A stretch of 64,000 nucleotides of DNA from Desulfosporosinus cupriresistens (GCF_001707885.1 NZ_MASS01000017.1:21821-85820), one strand, 5' to 3'; positions 44,872-54,284 are shown, numbered from the stretch's first letter. Notes: generated by a model from the sequence alone, not told the origin. Translations and numbers: made by a program.

Positions 44872-46122
44872 TTATAGTCTCCTTTCATTTTTTAACATAT
44901 GCAGCCGTACCTCATTTAGGGCCGCCTGAACGGTCAACTGGCGAACGGACTCCCGTTCCCCATAAAACTGAAATTTTTTCGCATGAACACCCTCAGGCGT
45001 AGCTATTCCAATATATACAAGACCCACCGGTTTTTGATCACTGCCTCCATCTGGTCCCGCTATTCCCGTAGTTGAAACGGCCAGCTCTGAACCGATTTTA
45101 GAACGGACTCCTTCTGCCATTTCCTTGGCAACCTCTTCACTCACCGCACCGAACTGTTTTAGATTTTCTTCACTTACTCCAAGAATTTCTCGTTTTACGG
45201 AGTTAGAATAACTCACAACTCCACCCAAATAAAACTCCGAACTTCCTGGTTCCTGAGTAAAGGCAGCACCTAGCAAGCCTCCTGTACATGACTCAGCTGT
45301 TGCGATGGTTAAGTGCTTATTTATTAACGTTTGTCCAACAATACCGATCATGGTCTCCTGATCACGACCGAATACTTTGTCTCCTAAACGTCGACGAATT
45401 TCTCCTTCAACGCGATCTAAAGCCTCTCCAGACGTTGTTGCCGAGCTTCTCGCCACCAAGCGAATGTGCATCTCAGCTCGTTTGGCAAGTAATGCCATTG
45501 TAATGTCAGGAAGACTCATCAGTTCACCGAGCACTTCCTCAATTGCTGATTCTCCCATACCAAATACTTTTAGGACGCGTTCCTTCATTCGCTCAGCTTG
45601 TGGTTCGATGATTCGTTGCAACTCCGGCCAAACATAATTATCGAACATAGGCCGCATCTCAAACGGTGGACCTGGTAATATAATAACCGTTTTACCGTTT
45701 TTCTCGATAATAGCACCAGGAGCAGTTCCGATGGGATTAGGTAAAATTTTTGAGTCCTTGGGAAAATAAGCTTGTTTCTCATTACTAGAAGGCATCGGAG
45801 CTTTCCGACGACCGAAGAACTGTTTAATCTGTTCTAAACTGGAGGCATCTAACTCCATCTTTAAATCCAAAACTTTAGCAACAAGTTCCTTCGTCATATC
45901 ATCCACTGTAGGACCTAACCCACCTGTTGTAACGAGAAGATCCGTTCGCCCGATCGCCTGACGTAAAACCTGCTCTAAACGTTCCAGATTGTCACCGACT
46001 GTCGTATGGTAGTCTACTTCAATGCCCAAAGAAGATAGTTTTCCTGTCAAATAGTGAGCACTCGTATTGAGGGTTTCCCCAAGTAACAATTCAGTCCCAG
46101 TTGCTACAATTTCAGCTTTCAT
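44872..46122 (-). CDS. cinA: CinA-family protein (nicotinamide-nucleotide amidohydrolase)
   Basis: A 416-residue two-domain CinA. The N-terminal MoeA-like domain shows EIVATGTELLLG and TTGGLGPTVDDMTKE; the C-terminal domain has TAESCTGGLLGAAFT and TGIAGPDGGS. The family deamidates NMN and hydrolyses ADP-ribose, recycling NAD by-products. It lies in the usual pgsA-cinA-recA order. ATG 46122 chosen; a GTG at 46134 overlaps the ribosome site. Confidence 0.95.
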   Translation of the reverse strand: MKAEIVATGTELLLGETLNTSAHYLTGKLSSLGIEVDYHTTVGDNLERLEQVLRQAIGRTDLLVTTGGLGPTVDDMTKELVAKVLDLKMELDASSLEQIKQFFGRRKAPMPSSNEKQAYFPKDSKILPNPIGTAPGAIIEKNGKTVIILPGPPFEMRPMFDNYVWPELQRIIEPQAERMKERVLKVFGMGESAIEEVLGELMSLPDITMALLAKRAEMHIRLVARSSATTSGEALDRVEGEIRRRLGDKVFGRDQETMIGIVGQTLINKHLTIATAESCTGGLLGAAFTQEPGSSEFYLGGVVSYSNSVKREILGVSEENLKQFGAVSEEVAKEMAEGVRSKIGSELAVSTTGIAGPDGGSDQKPVGLVYIGIATPEGVHAKKFQFYGERESVRQLTVQAALNEVRLHMLKNERRL

Positions 46123-46227
46123 ATATTTTATCACTCTCCCATAATCAGCGCAAATTTTAAACTTTTACACACTTGCTTAATTATTTCTCATCTTAACCAA
46201 GATTATCCTTCTTTCTTACAAAAGTAT

Positions 46228-46254
46228 GTAGGGGCACGCTTTGTGTGCCCCTAC
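46228..46254. repeat. Hairpin GTAGGGGCAC / GTGCCCCTAC
   Basis: A perfect 10-bp dyad with a seven-base loop just past the FtsH-like gene stop. This GTAGGGGC dyad is a widely scattered bacterial intergenic repeat type; on the minus strand ATACTTTTG follows, so it may also work as a terminator. Confidence 0.55.
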
Positions 46255-46276
46255 GATGGTAATTGTTATGGCGCCT

Positions 46277-47746
46277 CTAGGCTATGTGTTTTAAATGTGC
46301 CCGCAAAGTTTCGCCACTCAAACTTTCCTCTGTCTTAAGAATCTCAGTGATCTGCATTAACGCCTGCTCGTTTTTCTCAATAATCCTCATCGTTCGTTCT
46401 TCAAGATCAGCTAAGATACCTTTCGTTACAGGTTGGCGCTGTTCGGCACTCAAGAGAGAAACATCAGTAACTCCCAAAGAAGACATTCCCGCAAGAAGCA
46501 TTTTTTCAACAAGATTAAGAGCTTGTTCATAATCACCCATAGCACCGGTACTCCTCGTGCCAAGAATCTGCTCTTCCGCTAGTGCCCCTGCTAAAGTTAC
46601 CATAATCTGCTCTTCCAACATAACCTGAGTATAAAGGTATAAATCATCCTTCGGGTAATGGCGAACATATCCCAAAGCGTTTCCCCGAGAACGAATGGAA
46701 ATCTGAGAAACCGAGTTTGGTCGTACTACTTCTGCAAGCATAGCATGCCCACTTTCGTGGATGGCTATACGCTGCAATTCCTCTTCCGTCGGCTTCCGAT
46801 CAAGTTTCTCTCCCAACATTACTTTCTCGACCGCTTCATGTAAGTGGTGCTCAGTTATCTCATCCGCATTCTCACGCAGAGCAAAAATAGCCGCCTCATT
46901 AGTCACACTCTCCAAATGTGCTCCCGAGAATCCGAATGTTTCGTGAGCGATTTCTTCCAAATCAACCTCTTGGGCCAAAGGTTTATTTTTGGTATGGATT
47001 TTTAAAATTGCAATCCTCCCCTCCTTATCAGGGAGATCAACTTTAACTTGCCGGTCGAAACGCCCCGGGCGAAGTATTGCGGCATCCAAGGCTTCCGGAC
47101 GATTCGTCGCTGCCATCACTAAGATATGGGCGCCTTGATCAGCTTTCAAACCGTCCATTTCAACTAAAAGTTGGTTAAGAGTTTGGTCATACTCATGGTG
47201 TGAAACATTACTCCCGCGCTTTGCTCCTAAAATGTCCATTTCGTCAATGAAGATAATCGCACTCGTTTTCTTCTCTTTGTGTACCATTTCACGTGCTCTC
47301 TTAAACAGCCCCCGTACCCGTTCAGCCCCCACACCAGCATACATCTCTACAAATTCACTCCCGGATACCGATAGAAAAGCCGAATTAGTATACTTCGCTG
47401 CGGCTTTGGCTAATAAGGTTTTCCCAGTTCCTGTCGGCCCGGACAATAGTATTCCTTTTATCGGCCGAATCCCTAAAGCCTTCATCCGATCAGAATAAAG
47501 CAAAAAATCTAAAGCTTCCTGAAGTTCCTTTTTAGCAACACTCTGTCCTCCGATATCCTCAAAATCGATCGCCGTCGTAGCGATGGACACCCCATTACCG
47601 TTTTTTATAACTTGACGTGAAAGGACAAATGTCCAAAAAAAATAGCCTACAGCAATCAGCAACCCGATGGGTAGTACATTATATCCCATAACGAGTAGAA
47701 AGGCGAAGATACCTGCTCCCAAGCCTATTAAGATATCGAGTTTCAT
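46277..47746 (-). CDS. Short FtsH-like AAA membrane protease
   Basis: A 489-residue AAA metalloprotease. Two tight N-terminal membrane helices (about residues 5-20 and 24-43) have almost no external domain between them, then GPTGTGKT (103-110), FIDEMDILG (167-175), the second region of homology ATNRPEALD-ILRPGRFDR, and zinc motif HESGH (330-334) with the later Asp in MGDYEQALN. It lacks the periplasmic loop of housekeeping FtsH (about 610-650 residues), so it is a paralogue. It lies 25 bp after a single-pass protein gene; the pair may work together. Confidence 0.9.
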   Translation of the reverse strand: MKLDILIGLGAGIFAFLLVMGYNVLPIGLLIAVGYFFWTFVLSRQVIKNGNGVSIATTAIDFEDIGGQSVAKKELQEALDFLLYSDRMKALGIRPIKGILLSGPTGTGKTLLAKAAAKYTNSAFLSVSGSEFVEMYAGVGAERVRGLFKRAREMVHKEKKTSAIIFIDEMDILGAKRGSNVSHHEYDQTLNQLLVEMDGLKADQGAHILVMAATNRPEALDAAILRPGRFDRQVKVDLPDKEGRIAILKIHTKNKPLAQEVDLEEIAHETFGFSGAHLESVTNEAAIFALRENADEITEHHLHEAVEKVMLGEKLDRKPTEEELQRIAIHESGHAMLAEVVRPNSVSQISIRSRGNALGYVRHYPKDDLYLYTQVMLEEQIMVTLAGALAEEQILGTRSTGAMGDYEQALNLVEKMLLAGMSSLGVTDVSLLSAEQRQPVTKGILADLEERTMRIIEKNEQALMQITEILKTEESLSGETLRAHLKHIA

Positions 47747-47771
47747 GCTTTCTCCCCTTTCGATGATAACT

Positions 47772-48293
47772 CTATTGTTGTTTTTTACTTGCTAAAAACT
47801 TCACTTGTCCATGCCTTTCTAGCACTTCGATCAGTTGCGCATCTCCTTGATTCATGATCACATAAATCGCATCATTGTCCATTTCAAGTTCGAGCTGTAC
47901 CCCTGCTTTCTCTGCTTGTGTTCTAACGTTTTGGGCCATCTCAGTGAAATTTCCACGTGCAATTCCTTCTTGAAGGGAAAACTGCATTTGACCAAATAGA
48001 TTATCAAGGGTATCGTTCGTTTTGTCTAGGTATCGAATAGGCAATTCACCAGCTAATTTTTCTAAGGAAAGGCTTACTTGACGAAGGTTCGTTATGTGGT
48101 TGGTAACCACATCTATCTCACTTTGGCCATTTTTTTGCACGGTTTTAGCGGAAACGACACCTGGAATCTGCTGACTTTGACTTAAGATGCTAACATCAAC
48201 CCATTTTTTCTGATAGACGACCTTGCTCCCTAATAACAGGCCAAATACTAGGAGACCAACAAGGCCTATCAGCAATATTCGCTGTTTTGTCAT
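47772..48293 (-). CDS. Single-pass membrane-anchored hypothetical protein
   Basis: A 173-residue protein. One N-terminal helix (residues 6-23) with positive residues before it anchors an external or periplasm-side domain that is predicted as mixed alpha/beta. No family recognised. TTGTTTTGGAGGAAAA-type site precedes the ATG. It is followed after 25 bp by the short FtsH-like protease, which suggests a partner, a substrate or an adaptor, by inference from gene order. Confidence 0.7.
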   Translation of the reverse strand: MTKQRILLIGLVGLLVFGLLLGSKVVYQKKWVDVSILSQSQQIPGVVSAKTVQKNGQSEIDVVTNHITNLRQVSLSLEKLAGELPIRYLDKTNDTLDNLFGQMQFSLQEGIARGNFTEMAQNVRTQAEKAGVQLELEMDNDAIYVIMNQGDAQLIEVLERHGQVKFLASKKQQ

Positions 48294-48441
48294 CGCATTT
48301 TCCTCCGTTTGCTACACTTCGTACTATATCAACATTATAGCACGGGATATATCATTTCGAGAGGAGATCTTATATCCATTATAGGCAAAAATAAACAATA
48401 ACTGTTTCCATGTATTTTTATTACACATTTATAATCATTAA

Positions 48442-48495
48442 AAAATGAGACAAGTAGGTGCACATGCTACAACGTGCCTTTACCTGTCTCATTTT
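48442..48495 (-). terminator. Terminator of the rimO-pgsA transcript
   Basis: AAAATGAGACA and TGTCTCATTTT are exact outer arms, with GTGCAC/GTGC inside; a run of A/T follows. It lies 120 bp after pgsA. Confidence 0.75.
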
Positions 48496-48572
48496 ACATA
48501 CTCGTCAGAAAGTACAGCGCATCTTAGTAGCCGTCACCTGAAAGCTTGATATTAGCCAAGTTTCTTACAAAG
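48496..48572 (-). repeat. Decayed dispersed repeat, copy E
   Basis: TACTCGTCAGAAAGTAC resembles the reversed right end TATACTAGTCAGAAAGTAT, and TAGCCAAGTTTCTTA resembles the reversed left end. The middle is lost. Confidence 0.5.
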
Positions 48573-48616
48573 ATAAATATATATAATCTATCTGTCAGAT
48601 TTCCAAACGATGTGAA

Positions 48617-49174
48617 TCATTTATGCAGTAGTTTGCGAGATTTTAGCAAATAATCAAGACCAGAAATAACGGTGAAAATCAACGCGATGTATAAAAAAGG
48701 TTGTCCAACATGTATACCAATCAGAGAAAGCGGCCAGTCATGCAACAATATTGCTGTAATCGCAACAACTTGAGTAATGGTCTTGATTTTGCCAAGTTTG
48801 CTAGCACTAATCACAACCCCATCGACAGCTGCAATAGCTCGGAGTCCGGTCACAGCAAACTCTCTTGCTAGGATAATCCAGGCAACCCAAGCAGGCACCG
48901 CTCCAAGCTCTACCAATGAGATCAGGGCAGCGGAAACTAGGAGTTTGTCGGCTAGTGGATCCATGAATTTACCCAAGTTCGTAACCTGGTGGCGTTTTCG
49001 GGCGATATATCCGTCTAGGCCATCGGTGGCAGAGGCAAAAATAAAGATCACAGCAGCCACCATGTCTTGATGTGGGAATAGCGTATGACCTTTGGGAACT
49101 TGGAGAAGTAAAAAGGTCATAAACACTGGTATTAAAATAATCCGTGCTAGAGTTAAACGATTGGGTAAATTCAC
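48617..49174 (-). CDS. pgsA: CDP-diacylglycerol-glycerol-3-phosphate 3-phosphatidyltransferase
   Basis: A 185-residue CDP-alcohol phosphatidyltransferase. The family motif DG-xx-AR-x8-G-xxx-D-xxx-D is seen in TDGLDGYIARKRHQ through GKFMDPLADK. It has about five membrane segments and makes phosphatidylglycerophosphate for PG and cardiolipin. GTG 49174 overlaps the rimO stop by four bases (GTGA). Confidence 0.95.
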   Translation of the reverse strand: MNLPNRLTLARIILIPVFMTFLLLQVPKGHTLFPHQDMVAAVIFIFASATDGLDGYIARKRHQVTNLGKFMDPLADKLLVSAALISLVELGAVPAWVAWIILAREFAVTGLRAIAAVDGVVISASKLGKIKTITQVVAITAILLHDWPLSLIGIHVGQPFLYIALIFTVISGLDYLLKSRKLLHK

Positions 49175-50502
49175 GAAACAACCTCTCCTATTAAATCGTA
49201 ACTATCCGCCTCAAGGATGCGAACTTTAATCATGTCACCCACATGAATTGAGGTCTGGGCACTTGTGATATAGACCTGTCCATCGATTTCGGGAGCGTCT
49301 CCTTCGGTTCGACCCATCCAGCGCCCATCCAGCAATTTCTGCTCAAGCAGCACCGTAACGATTCTATTAACCCAACGTTGTTGCCTAGCCCTCGAAATAT
49401 CCTGTTGGATCTGCATAATCTGCTCTCTGCGCTGTTCGCGAATTTCTGGCAGAACTTGATCCTCTCTTTGACCAGCTGGCGTATTCTCCTCTTGAGAATA
49501 TGGAAACACTCCAAGCCGATCAAACTGGACGTGCTGAACAAAATCAACCATCGTTTGAAAGTCCTGTTCTGTTTCTCCTGGGAAACCCGTGATCATCGTT
49601 GTCCGAAGGACGATGTCCGGCATAGCACTACGCAATTTTTCAATGAGCGTTTCAGCTTGCTCTATCGTACCTTTTCTATTCATCTCTTTTAGAATCTTAT
49701 TATCCGCATGTTGCAAGGGTAAATCAATGTACTTACATACCTTCGGTTCCTGGCGCATTGTTTCAATTAGTTCATCGGTAAAACGCTCAGGATAACAATA
49801 CATTAATCGAATCCATTCAATTCCCTCAATACGGGCAAGCTGACGAATTAGCTGAGGTAGGCGGAGTTCTCCACTTAGGTCAAATCCGTAGCGCGTGGTG
49901 TCCTGAGCCATGACCATAATTTCCTTAACTCCTTGCGCAGCCATATCCTGGACTTCCTTGATCACGGATTCCTCCGGACGGCTACGAAAATGTCCGCGCA
50001 CATACGGAATGACACAATAAGTACAATAGTTATCGCAACCTTCTGCAACCTTTACATAGGCTAAATAATCGGGAGTGGATCGTTTTCGGGGCATCTTCTC
50101 ATCATGAAGGAAATTTGGGGCTCCTGGTTTAATGAGCGTCGTGCGCGTGCCCTCAGCTGCTTGAACTATTTCTGTGATTTCATCAATATTCCCAGTCCCA
50201 AGCACACCGTCTAACTCGGGTATATCTTGCATTAATTCAGAGCCGTACCGTTGAGCTAGGCACCCTGTCGCAATCAAAGTCTGACATGAACCGGATTGTT
50301 TAAAGCCTGCCATTTCAAAAATAGTTTCAATCGATTCTTCCTTTGCCGATTGAATAAAAGTACAAGTATTTACTACAATAATCTCTGCTTCTTCAGGGTC
50401 TTCTGTAAATATGTAATCTTGGGCAAGTAAACCTGACATTACCTCACTGTCTACTTGATTCTTTGGGCATCCCAGAGTGACTACCGCAACTTTTTTCGTC
50501 AA
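49171..50502 (-). CDS. rimO: Ribosomal protein S12 methylthiotransferase RimO
   Basis: A 443-residue methylthiotransferase. The N-terminal MTTase domain has TLGCPKNQVDSE and NTCTFIQSAKEES; the radical SAM Cys motif is CDNYCTYC; a C-terminal TRAM domain follows (about residues 375-440). It attaches a methylthio group to Asp88 of ribosomal protein S12. TTG 50502 follows GAGGTG. It is upstream of pgsA in the same transcript. Confidence 0.95.
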   Translation of the reverse strand: MTKKVAVVTLGCPKNQVDSEVMSGLLAQDYIFTEDPEEAEIIVVNTCTFIQSAKEESIETIFEMAGFKQSGSCQTLIATGCLAQRYGSELMQDIPELDGVLGTGNIDEITEIVQAAEGTRTTLIKPGAPNFLHDEKMPRKRSTPDYLAYVKVAEGCDNYCTYCVIPYVRGHFRSRPEESVIKEVQDMAAQGVKEIMVMAQDTTRYGFDLSGELRLPQLIRQLARIEGIEWIRLMYCYPERFTDELIETMRQEPKVCKYIDLPLQHADNKILKEMNRKGTIEQAETLIEKLRSAMPDIVLRTTMITGFPGETEQDFQTMVDFVQHVQFDRLGVFPYSQEENTPAGQREDQVLPEIREQRREQIMQIQQDISRARQQRWVNRIVTVLLEQKLLDGRWMGRTEGDAPEIDGQVYITSAQTSIHVGDMIKVRILEADSYDLIGEVVS

Positions 50503-50644
50503 CGTTACACCTCATATCATTGCTCTACTTTTCTAGTATAAACCAACGTTCTCGCAAGGTCAAAAAAAATTAGCATGTATCCCAACGCAATAGCTATAAA
50601 AAACCAGGAACTTGGACCCAAACCATTTACTGTCAGAATGTTAA

Positions 50645-50689
50645 AAAAACAAGAGGTGGCTTCATGCTTCATGCCACCCTCTTGTTTTT
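50645..50689. terminator. Strong terminator after phoU
   Basis: AAAAACAAGAGGTGGC pairs with GCCACCCTCTTGTTTTT with one bulge; T-runs occur on both strands. Confidence 0.9.
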
Positions 50690-50700
50690 AGAACTTTTCA

Positions 50701-51351
50701 TTATTTGTTAAGGTCTTGTCGTTCAGCAGTCGTAATATATATTACGTTTTCTCCAATATTTGTGGCATGGTCGGCAATACGTTCGAGATAACGACCTACA
50801 AAAATCAGATACATGCCTTGATCTATGATTTCCGGTTTCTCGGACATGATGACTAAGAGATCCCGCACGATTTTTTTATACAGATGGTCAACTTCGTCAT
50901 CCTGTACAGCCAGACCATGTGCTAGTTCCATGTCCTCGTTGCTATAAGCTTCTAGCCCTTGCCGCATCATCTCAAGTGCCTTCTCAGCCATCAGTGGAAT
51001 GTCAATCAGCGGCTTACATAGAGGTCCATCAATTCTTCGCACAACCTTAGCAATGTCGATGGCCAAATCAGCCATTCGTTCCAGATCTGTCGATATTTTC
51101 ATCGCCGAAACAATTTTTCGCAGGTCCTTGGCAACCGGCTGTTGCGTCGCGATTAAGCGCACGCATTCGTCATCCACCCGCCGCTCAAAATCATTGACCA
51201 ATTGATCCTCGGCAATCCAACCCGCTGCCTGAGCCCGATCAAGAGATATCAGAGATTGCACACATCCTTGTAGTATCCTTTCGACTTCTTTACCCATGTC
51301 TTTAAGTAAATTGGTCAAAAATAGCTGCCCTTCATTTAGTGACTGACGCAT
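50701..51351 (-). CDS. phoU: Phosphate transport regulator PhoU
   Basis: A 216-residue PhoU with two three-helix-bundle repeats; DFERRVDDECVRLIATQQPVA and FVGRYLERIADHATNIGENV are the typical Glu/Asp-rich metal-binding segments. It normally links the Pst importer to the PhoR kinase. I start at ATG 51351, preceded by AAGGGGG. Here a truncated pstB tail lies in front, so phoU is orphaned from its pst operon. Confidence 0.93.
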   Translation of the reverse strand: MRQSLNEGQLFLTNLLKDMGKEVERILQGCVQSLISLDRAQAAGWIAEDQLVNDFERRVDDECVRLIATQQPVAKDLRKIVSAMKISTDLERMADLAIDIAKVVRRIDGPLCKPLIDIPLMAEKALEMMRQGLEAYSNEDMELAHGLAVQDDEVDHLYKKIVRDLLVIMSEKPEIIDQGMYLIFVGRYLERIADHATNIGENVIYITTAERQDLNK

Positions 51352-51434
51352 TAATAATCCCCCTTCATTATCCCAATATGTTCTGAGATGTTGTCTTCTG
51401 TTCATTCATCAAAATTATAAATATTTTCCAAAGT

Positions 51435-51566
51435 CTACTCATATTCCACCGATTCTCCACTGAGAAAGAAGACAGTAAAGTCTGCTATGTAGGCGGCATG
51501 TTGTATATTATGCGTCAGTAACGCCACGGTATCTTGATCATATTTATTTCGCCATCCGTGGTGATT
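51435..51566 (-). pseudogene. Remnant of pstB (C-terminal part, truncated at both ends)
   Basis: The minus-strand frame reads DTVALLTHNIQHAAYIADFT, then VFFLSGESVEYE and a stop at 51435. This matches the H-loop and the strands after it in PstB (typically THNMQQA-ARVSD-AFF-GE-VE-G). No Walker A, Q-loop or signature motif lies upstream and the last 20 or so residues are missing. It sits 84 bp before phoU, the usual place for pstB. Confidence 0.75.
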
Positions 51567-51750
51567 CTACCTTTAACTTTTGTCCCTGTAAGGTATTGCT
51601 TTTTTCTCTATAGCCACGAATAATGTATCATACAATGATTAACTCATAATTATCTCTGTGTAAAGCTTGTGTTAAATGGCAACATTTAAAAGGGAATTAT
51701 TAAATCACTGTCGAAATAAGGTTCTAAGAAACTATAGCGAGGTGTCATGT

Positions 51751-52359
51751 GTGTTTGATCAAACGATTGATCCTATCGACTCGTGTGGCTGTGGCGATAC
51801 AGGATATCTTACCACGCGAACCGTTCCTATTGACTTAGCCCATGGCGTTGGGCGCATAGATAAAGTTCCCGTCTATCACTGTCGTTCAACAGATTGCCAG
51901 GAATTTACTCTTCCCCCGCTCGTTTCGCGTCGCCTCGAAGACATAGCGGAAGAAATGGAAAAAGTCCAATCAACAGAAGCAGTTTATACGTGGGAATCCC
52001 ATCAAACACAGTCCCCTGAACCACTTCAACGGACAAATGACCAAATCCACTTACAGGCGTTTACCCTTCAGTTTGGCGGCCGTGAGTATGCAGATGCACA
52101 CGTTGTACTGATCGTACCCGGCCAGGCAATCTTTTTCCAGAGTGCACTTGAAGATACGGAGTACTATCTCCTACTCTACGAAGCAAATACTCGTATAGAG
52201 GGAATATGGTTTTCCTTTCTAAAATTTTACTATGAAGAACCGGAATTTACTTACGAAGATTTTCTTGAATGGTCCGAAGACGGACACCTTAAAGAGCTAG
52301 GACGCATTCCCCTTGATGAGGTAGAAGATACATTAATCGGTGAATTCGGAGAATGTTAG
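51751..52359 (+). CDS. Hypothetical protein with N-terminal zinc-finger-like motif
   Basis: About 202 residues from GTG 51751, which follows GAGGTG; the frame is open from ATG 51676 without a ribosome site. The start holds CGCGDTGYL and YHCRSTDC, a CxC-x(n)-CxxxxxC pattern similar to YgiT-type zinc fingers of antitoxin regulators. The rest is an acidic, mixed alpha/beta domain ending in DEVEDTLIGEF. Not recognised in full. No partner toxin is adjacent. Confidence 0.65.
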   Translation: MFDQTIDPIDSCGCGDTGYLTTRTVPIDLAHGVGRIDKVPVYHCRSTDCQEFTLPPLVSRRLEDIAEEMEKVQSTEAVYTWESHQTQSPEPLQRTNDQIHLQAFTLQFGGREYADAHVVLIVPGQAIFFQSALEDTEYYLLLYEANTRIEGIWFSFLKFYYEEPEFTYEDFLEWSEDGHLKELGRIPLDEVEDTLIGEFGEC

Positions 52360-52444
52360 CTCTCATTTAGCTACTATGAATAATGAACTCTTAATAAACA
52401 GGCTAACATGTGTTGGATACCCTATTCGATTTCGTTTTCTTCAT

Positions 52445-52957
52445 TTAATCATCTTCTCTTTTTAATCCTGCAATTCTTATGCTATTTAAGAAATTGACCA
52501 AACCTTGTGAACCAAGAAAGATCCCTAATCCTACGGTAAATTCAGTTATTGTCCCCATTGATCCACGCAGAGTAAATCCTGTAAAAGAATCAGGTAGTCC
52601 ACGCATGGAACTCATTAATGTGGATACTAGTCTCGGCAATGAACTGCCAATATAGTATAGCCCGAGAACCGAAAACGCTACTCTCTGTACATCACCTACC
52701 GCTAAACCTGCGCTCTCCTTAGAAGTGGTTCCCCTTGAAACCATAATTCCAGATAATTTATCAGAAAAAATCCATAGTAAAACTCCAAAGAGAATATAAA
52801 CTAATGAAAAAATAATATTAACTAAATTTTCTTGAGCCACTAGTTTCGGCGTTGCAATTGAAACAAAAAGTACACTGGACAACACGTTAATCCCTTGAAT
52901 AATTATATAGATACCTAGAATCTTGCAAGCTAAACTTGCTATTTCCTGCTTATTCAA
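52445..52957 (-). CDS. Hypothetical membrane protein, 170 residues
   Basis: Four hydrophobic segments (near residues 8-30, 42-64, 90-108, 130-152) in a protein of unknown family. TTG 52957 follows GGGGGAAGAAGA. It is one of three consecutive membrane proteins on the minus strand with a base composition richer in A and T than the surrounding core genes. A dispersed repeat fragment lies upstream. Confidence 0.65.
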   Translation of the reverse strand: MNKQEIASLACKILGIYIIIQGINVLSSVLFVSIATPKLVAQENLVNIIFSLVYILFGVLLWIFSDKLSGIMVSRGTTSKESAGLAVGDVQRVAFSVLGLYYIGSSLPRLVSTLMSSMRGLPDSFTGFTLRGSMGTITEFTVGLGIFLGSQGLVNFLNSIRIAGLKREDD

Positions 52958-52974
52958 TCTTCTTCCCCCTTTTT

Positions 52975-53040
52975 TATACTAGTCAGAAAAGCATAACTTT
53001 CTTTATAACGCCTTAGTGACACATAACCTTGGGCTAGTGA
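52975..53040 (-). repeat. Dispersed repeat fragment, copy F
   Basis: TATACTAGTCAGAAAAGCATAA followed by CTTTCT matches the reversed right end of the family (shown here in part); the rest diverges. Confidence 0.6.
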
Positions 53041-53088
53041 AATAGTTATACTAAACTGTTACTCTACTAAGCTTATTTGTGACGAAGT

Positions 53089-53664
53089 TTAAAAGGCAAC
53101 TGAAGCAACGATCTTGAATGTAATTAATCCGCCTAAAACGATCCCACCTATAATTCCATATAATAAGATTCTATTGGCATAACCGTTTAGTTCTGGATTG
53201 GATTTATCAATTTTTTTAATGTGACAGTAGGATGAAATATTCATAACTACCAACACAATAAGAGCAAACGGCAACAAGACACGCAAGTCTGGTCGTTCAT
53301 AAACTGCTGAATTATTGTCTGATATCAAAATTCCTTGAAAAACCATCATAACCGGCAGTAACGCCTGAATAAATAATTGTCTCTTTTTGATTTTCCAATA
53401 CTCAATTCCTAGCTTCTCTCGCTCATAATCGAACAACGGCCTCATTGAAGGTACTATAATCTCTATCAGTTCCCCTCGCTTACGAGTAATCATTCCAATA
53501 ATAAAACTAATTAGACATATCACCCCCGCCATGAAACTAAATGCTTTGAGAGATTTTACAAATATCAAAACTATACCTACTGATGCAATGCCGAAAACGT
53601 AGGTAATATTCTGTATTATGATCTGTTTCTTGCGTAGTTCTCTCAAATCTTGCTCTACCAACAA
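53089..53664 (-). CDS. Hypothetical membrane protein, 191 residues
   Basis: Five hydrophobic segments (about residues 18-36, 40-60, 98-116, 130-146, 170-188) and a charged stretch LFDYEREKLGIEYWKIKKR in the middle. Family not recognised. TTG 53664 follows AAGGGGGTG. It may belong with its two membrane-protein neighbours. Confidence 0.65.
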   Translation of the reverse strand: MLVEQDLRELRKKQIIIQNITYVFGIASVGIVLIFVKSLKAFSFMAGVICLISFIIGMITRKRGELIEIIVPSMRPLFDYEREKLGIEYWKIKKRQLFIQALLPVMMVFQGILISDNNSAVYERPDLRVLLPFALIVLVVMNISSYCHIKKIDKSNPELNGYANRILLYGIIGGIVLGGLITFKIVASVAF

Positions 53665-53726
53665 TTAACACCCCCTTATTAAGGTTATCTGTTAAATTAA
53701 ACTCTTAGACTGTGCTTGCCTTCGCC

Positions 53727-54284
53727 CTATACCTTAACCATCTTTTTGAATAGTCCATCTACCTCTTCTTTTTGCTTAATTGTAACCTTCAAGACGGTTG
53801 TGTGAAAAGAATAATACTCAATATACTCGATCTTCAAAGTAGAGTAACCTTCCTTTGTTCCCATCCACTTATATGATTGTATTGCGCTCCAATTAATTAG
53901 ACGATTTCCAGTCCAAATCCCGTTATTCATCAGACCTTTATTAAGAGTATTCTCCATAAATTGTCCATATAATAATTGTAGTGCAAGCAGAATCAACCAC
54001 GATATTCCAATCCTGAACTTACCGTAATAGCTTACCATGACGATAAAAAATGCAAACAAAGTAAAAATAACTGAAGAAGCACGCATTCCTGGCAAAACTG
54101 AAGGGGTCTTGTCCAAATTAACGAGTTGTTCTCCCATTTTTTTATATTTTGTTCGGGTATAGACAATCTTTATCCATACGGTTGGGAGGAGAACTAGTAG
54201 ACTTAGAATAACATCCTCTTGAATTGAACGAGAAGCCACGGTTATAACCGCAACCGCCATATATGCGATTATGAAATCAAACAT
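53727..54284 (-). CDS. DUF5673-like membrane protein
   Basis: A 185-residue protein with four hydrophobic segments, then a C-terminal soluble region GNRLINWSAIQSYKWMG and VLKVTIKQKEEVDGLFKKM that recalls the PH-like DUF5673 domain. ATG 54284 follows GAGGGTGAAG; a start at 54308 lacks a ribosome site. Function unknown. Confidence 0.65.
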   Translation of the reverse strand: MFDFIIAYMAVAVITVASRSIQEDVILSLLVLLPTVWIKIVYTRTKYKKMGEQLVNLDKTPSVLPGMRASSVIFTLFAFFIVMVSYYGKFRIGISWLILLALQLLYGQFMENTLNKGLMNNGIWTGNRLINWSAIQSYKWMGTKEGYSTLKIEYIEYYSFHTTVLKVTIKQKEEVDGLFKKMVKV

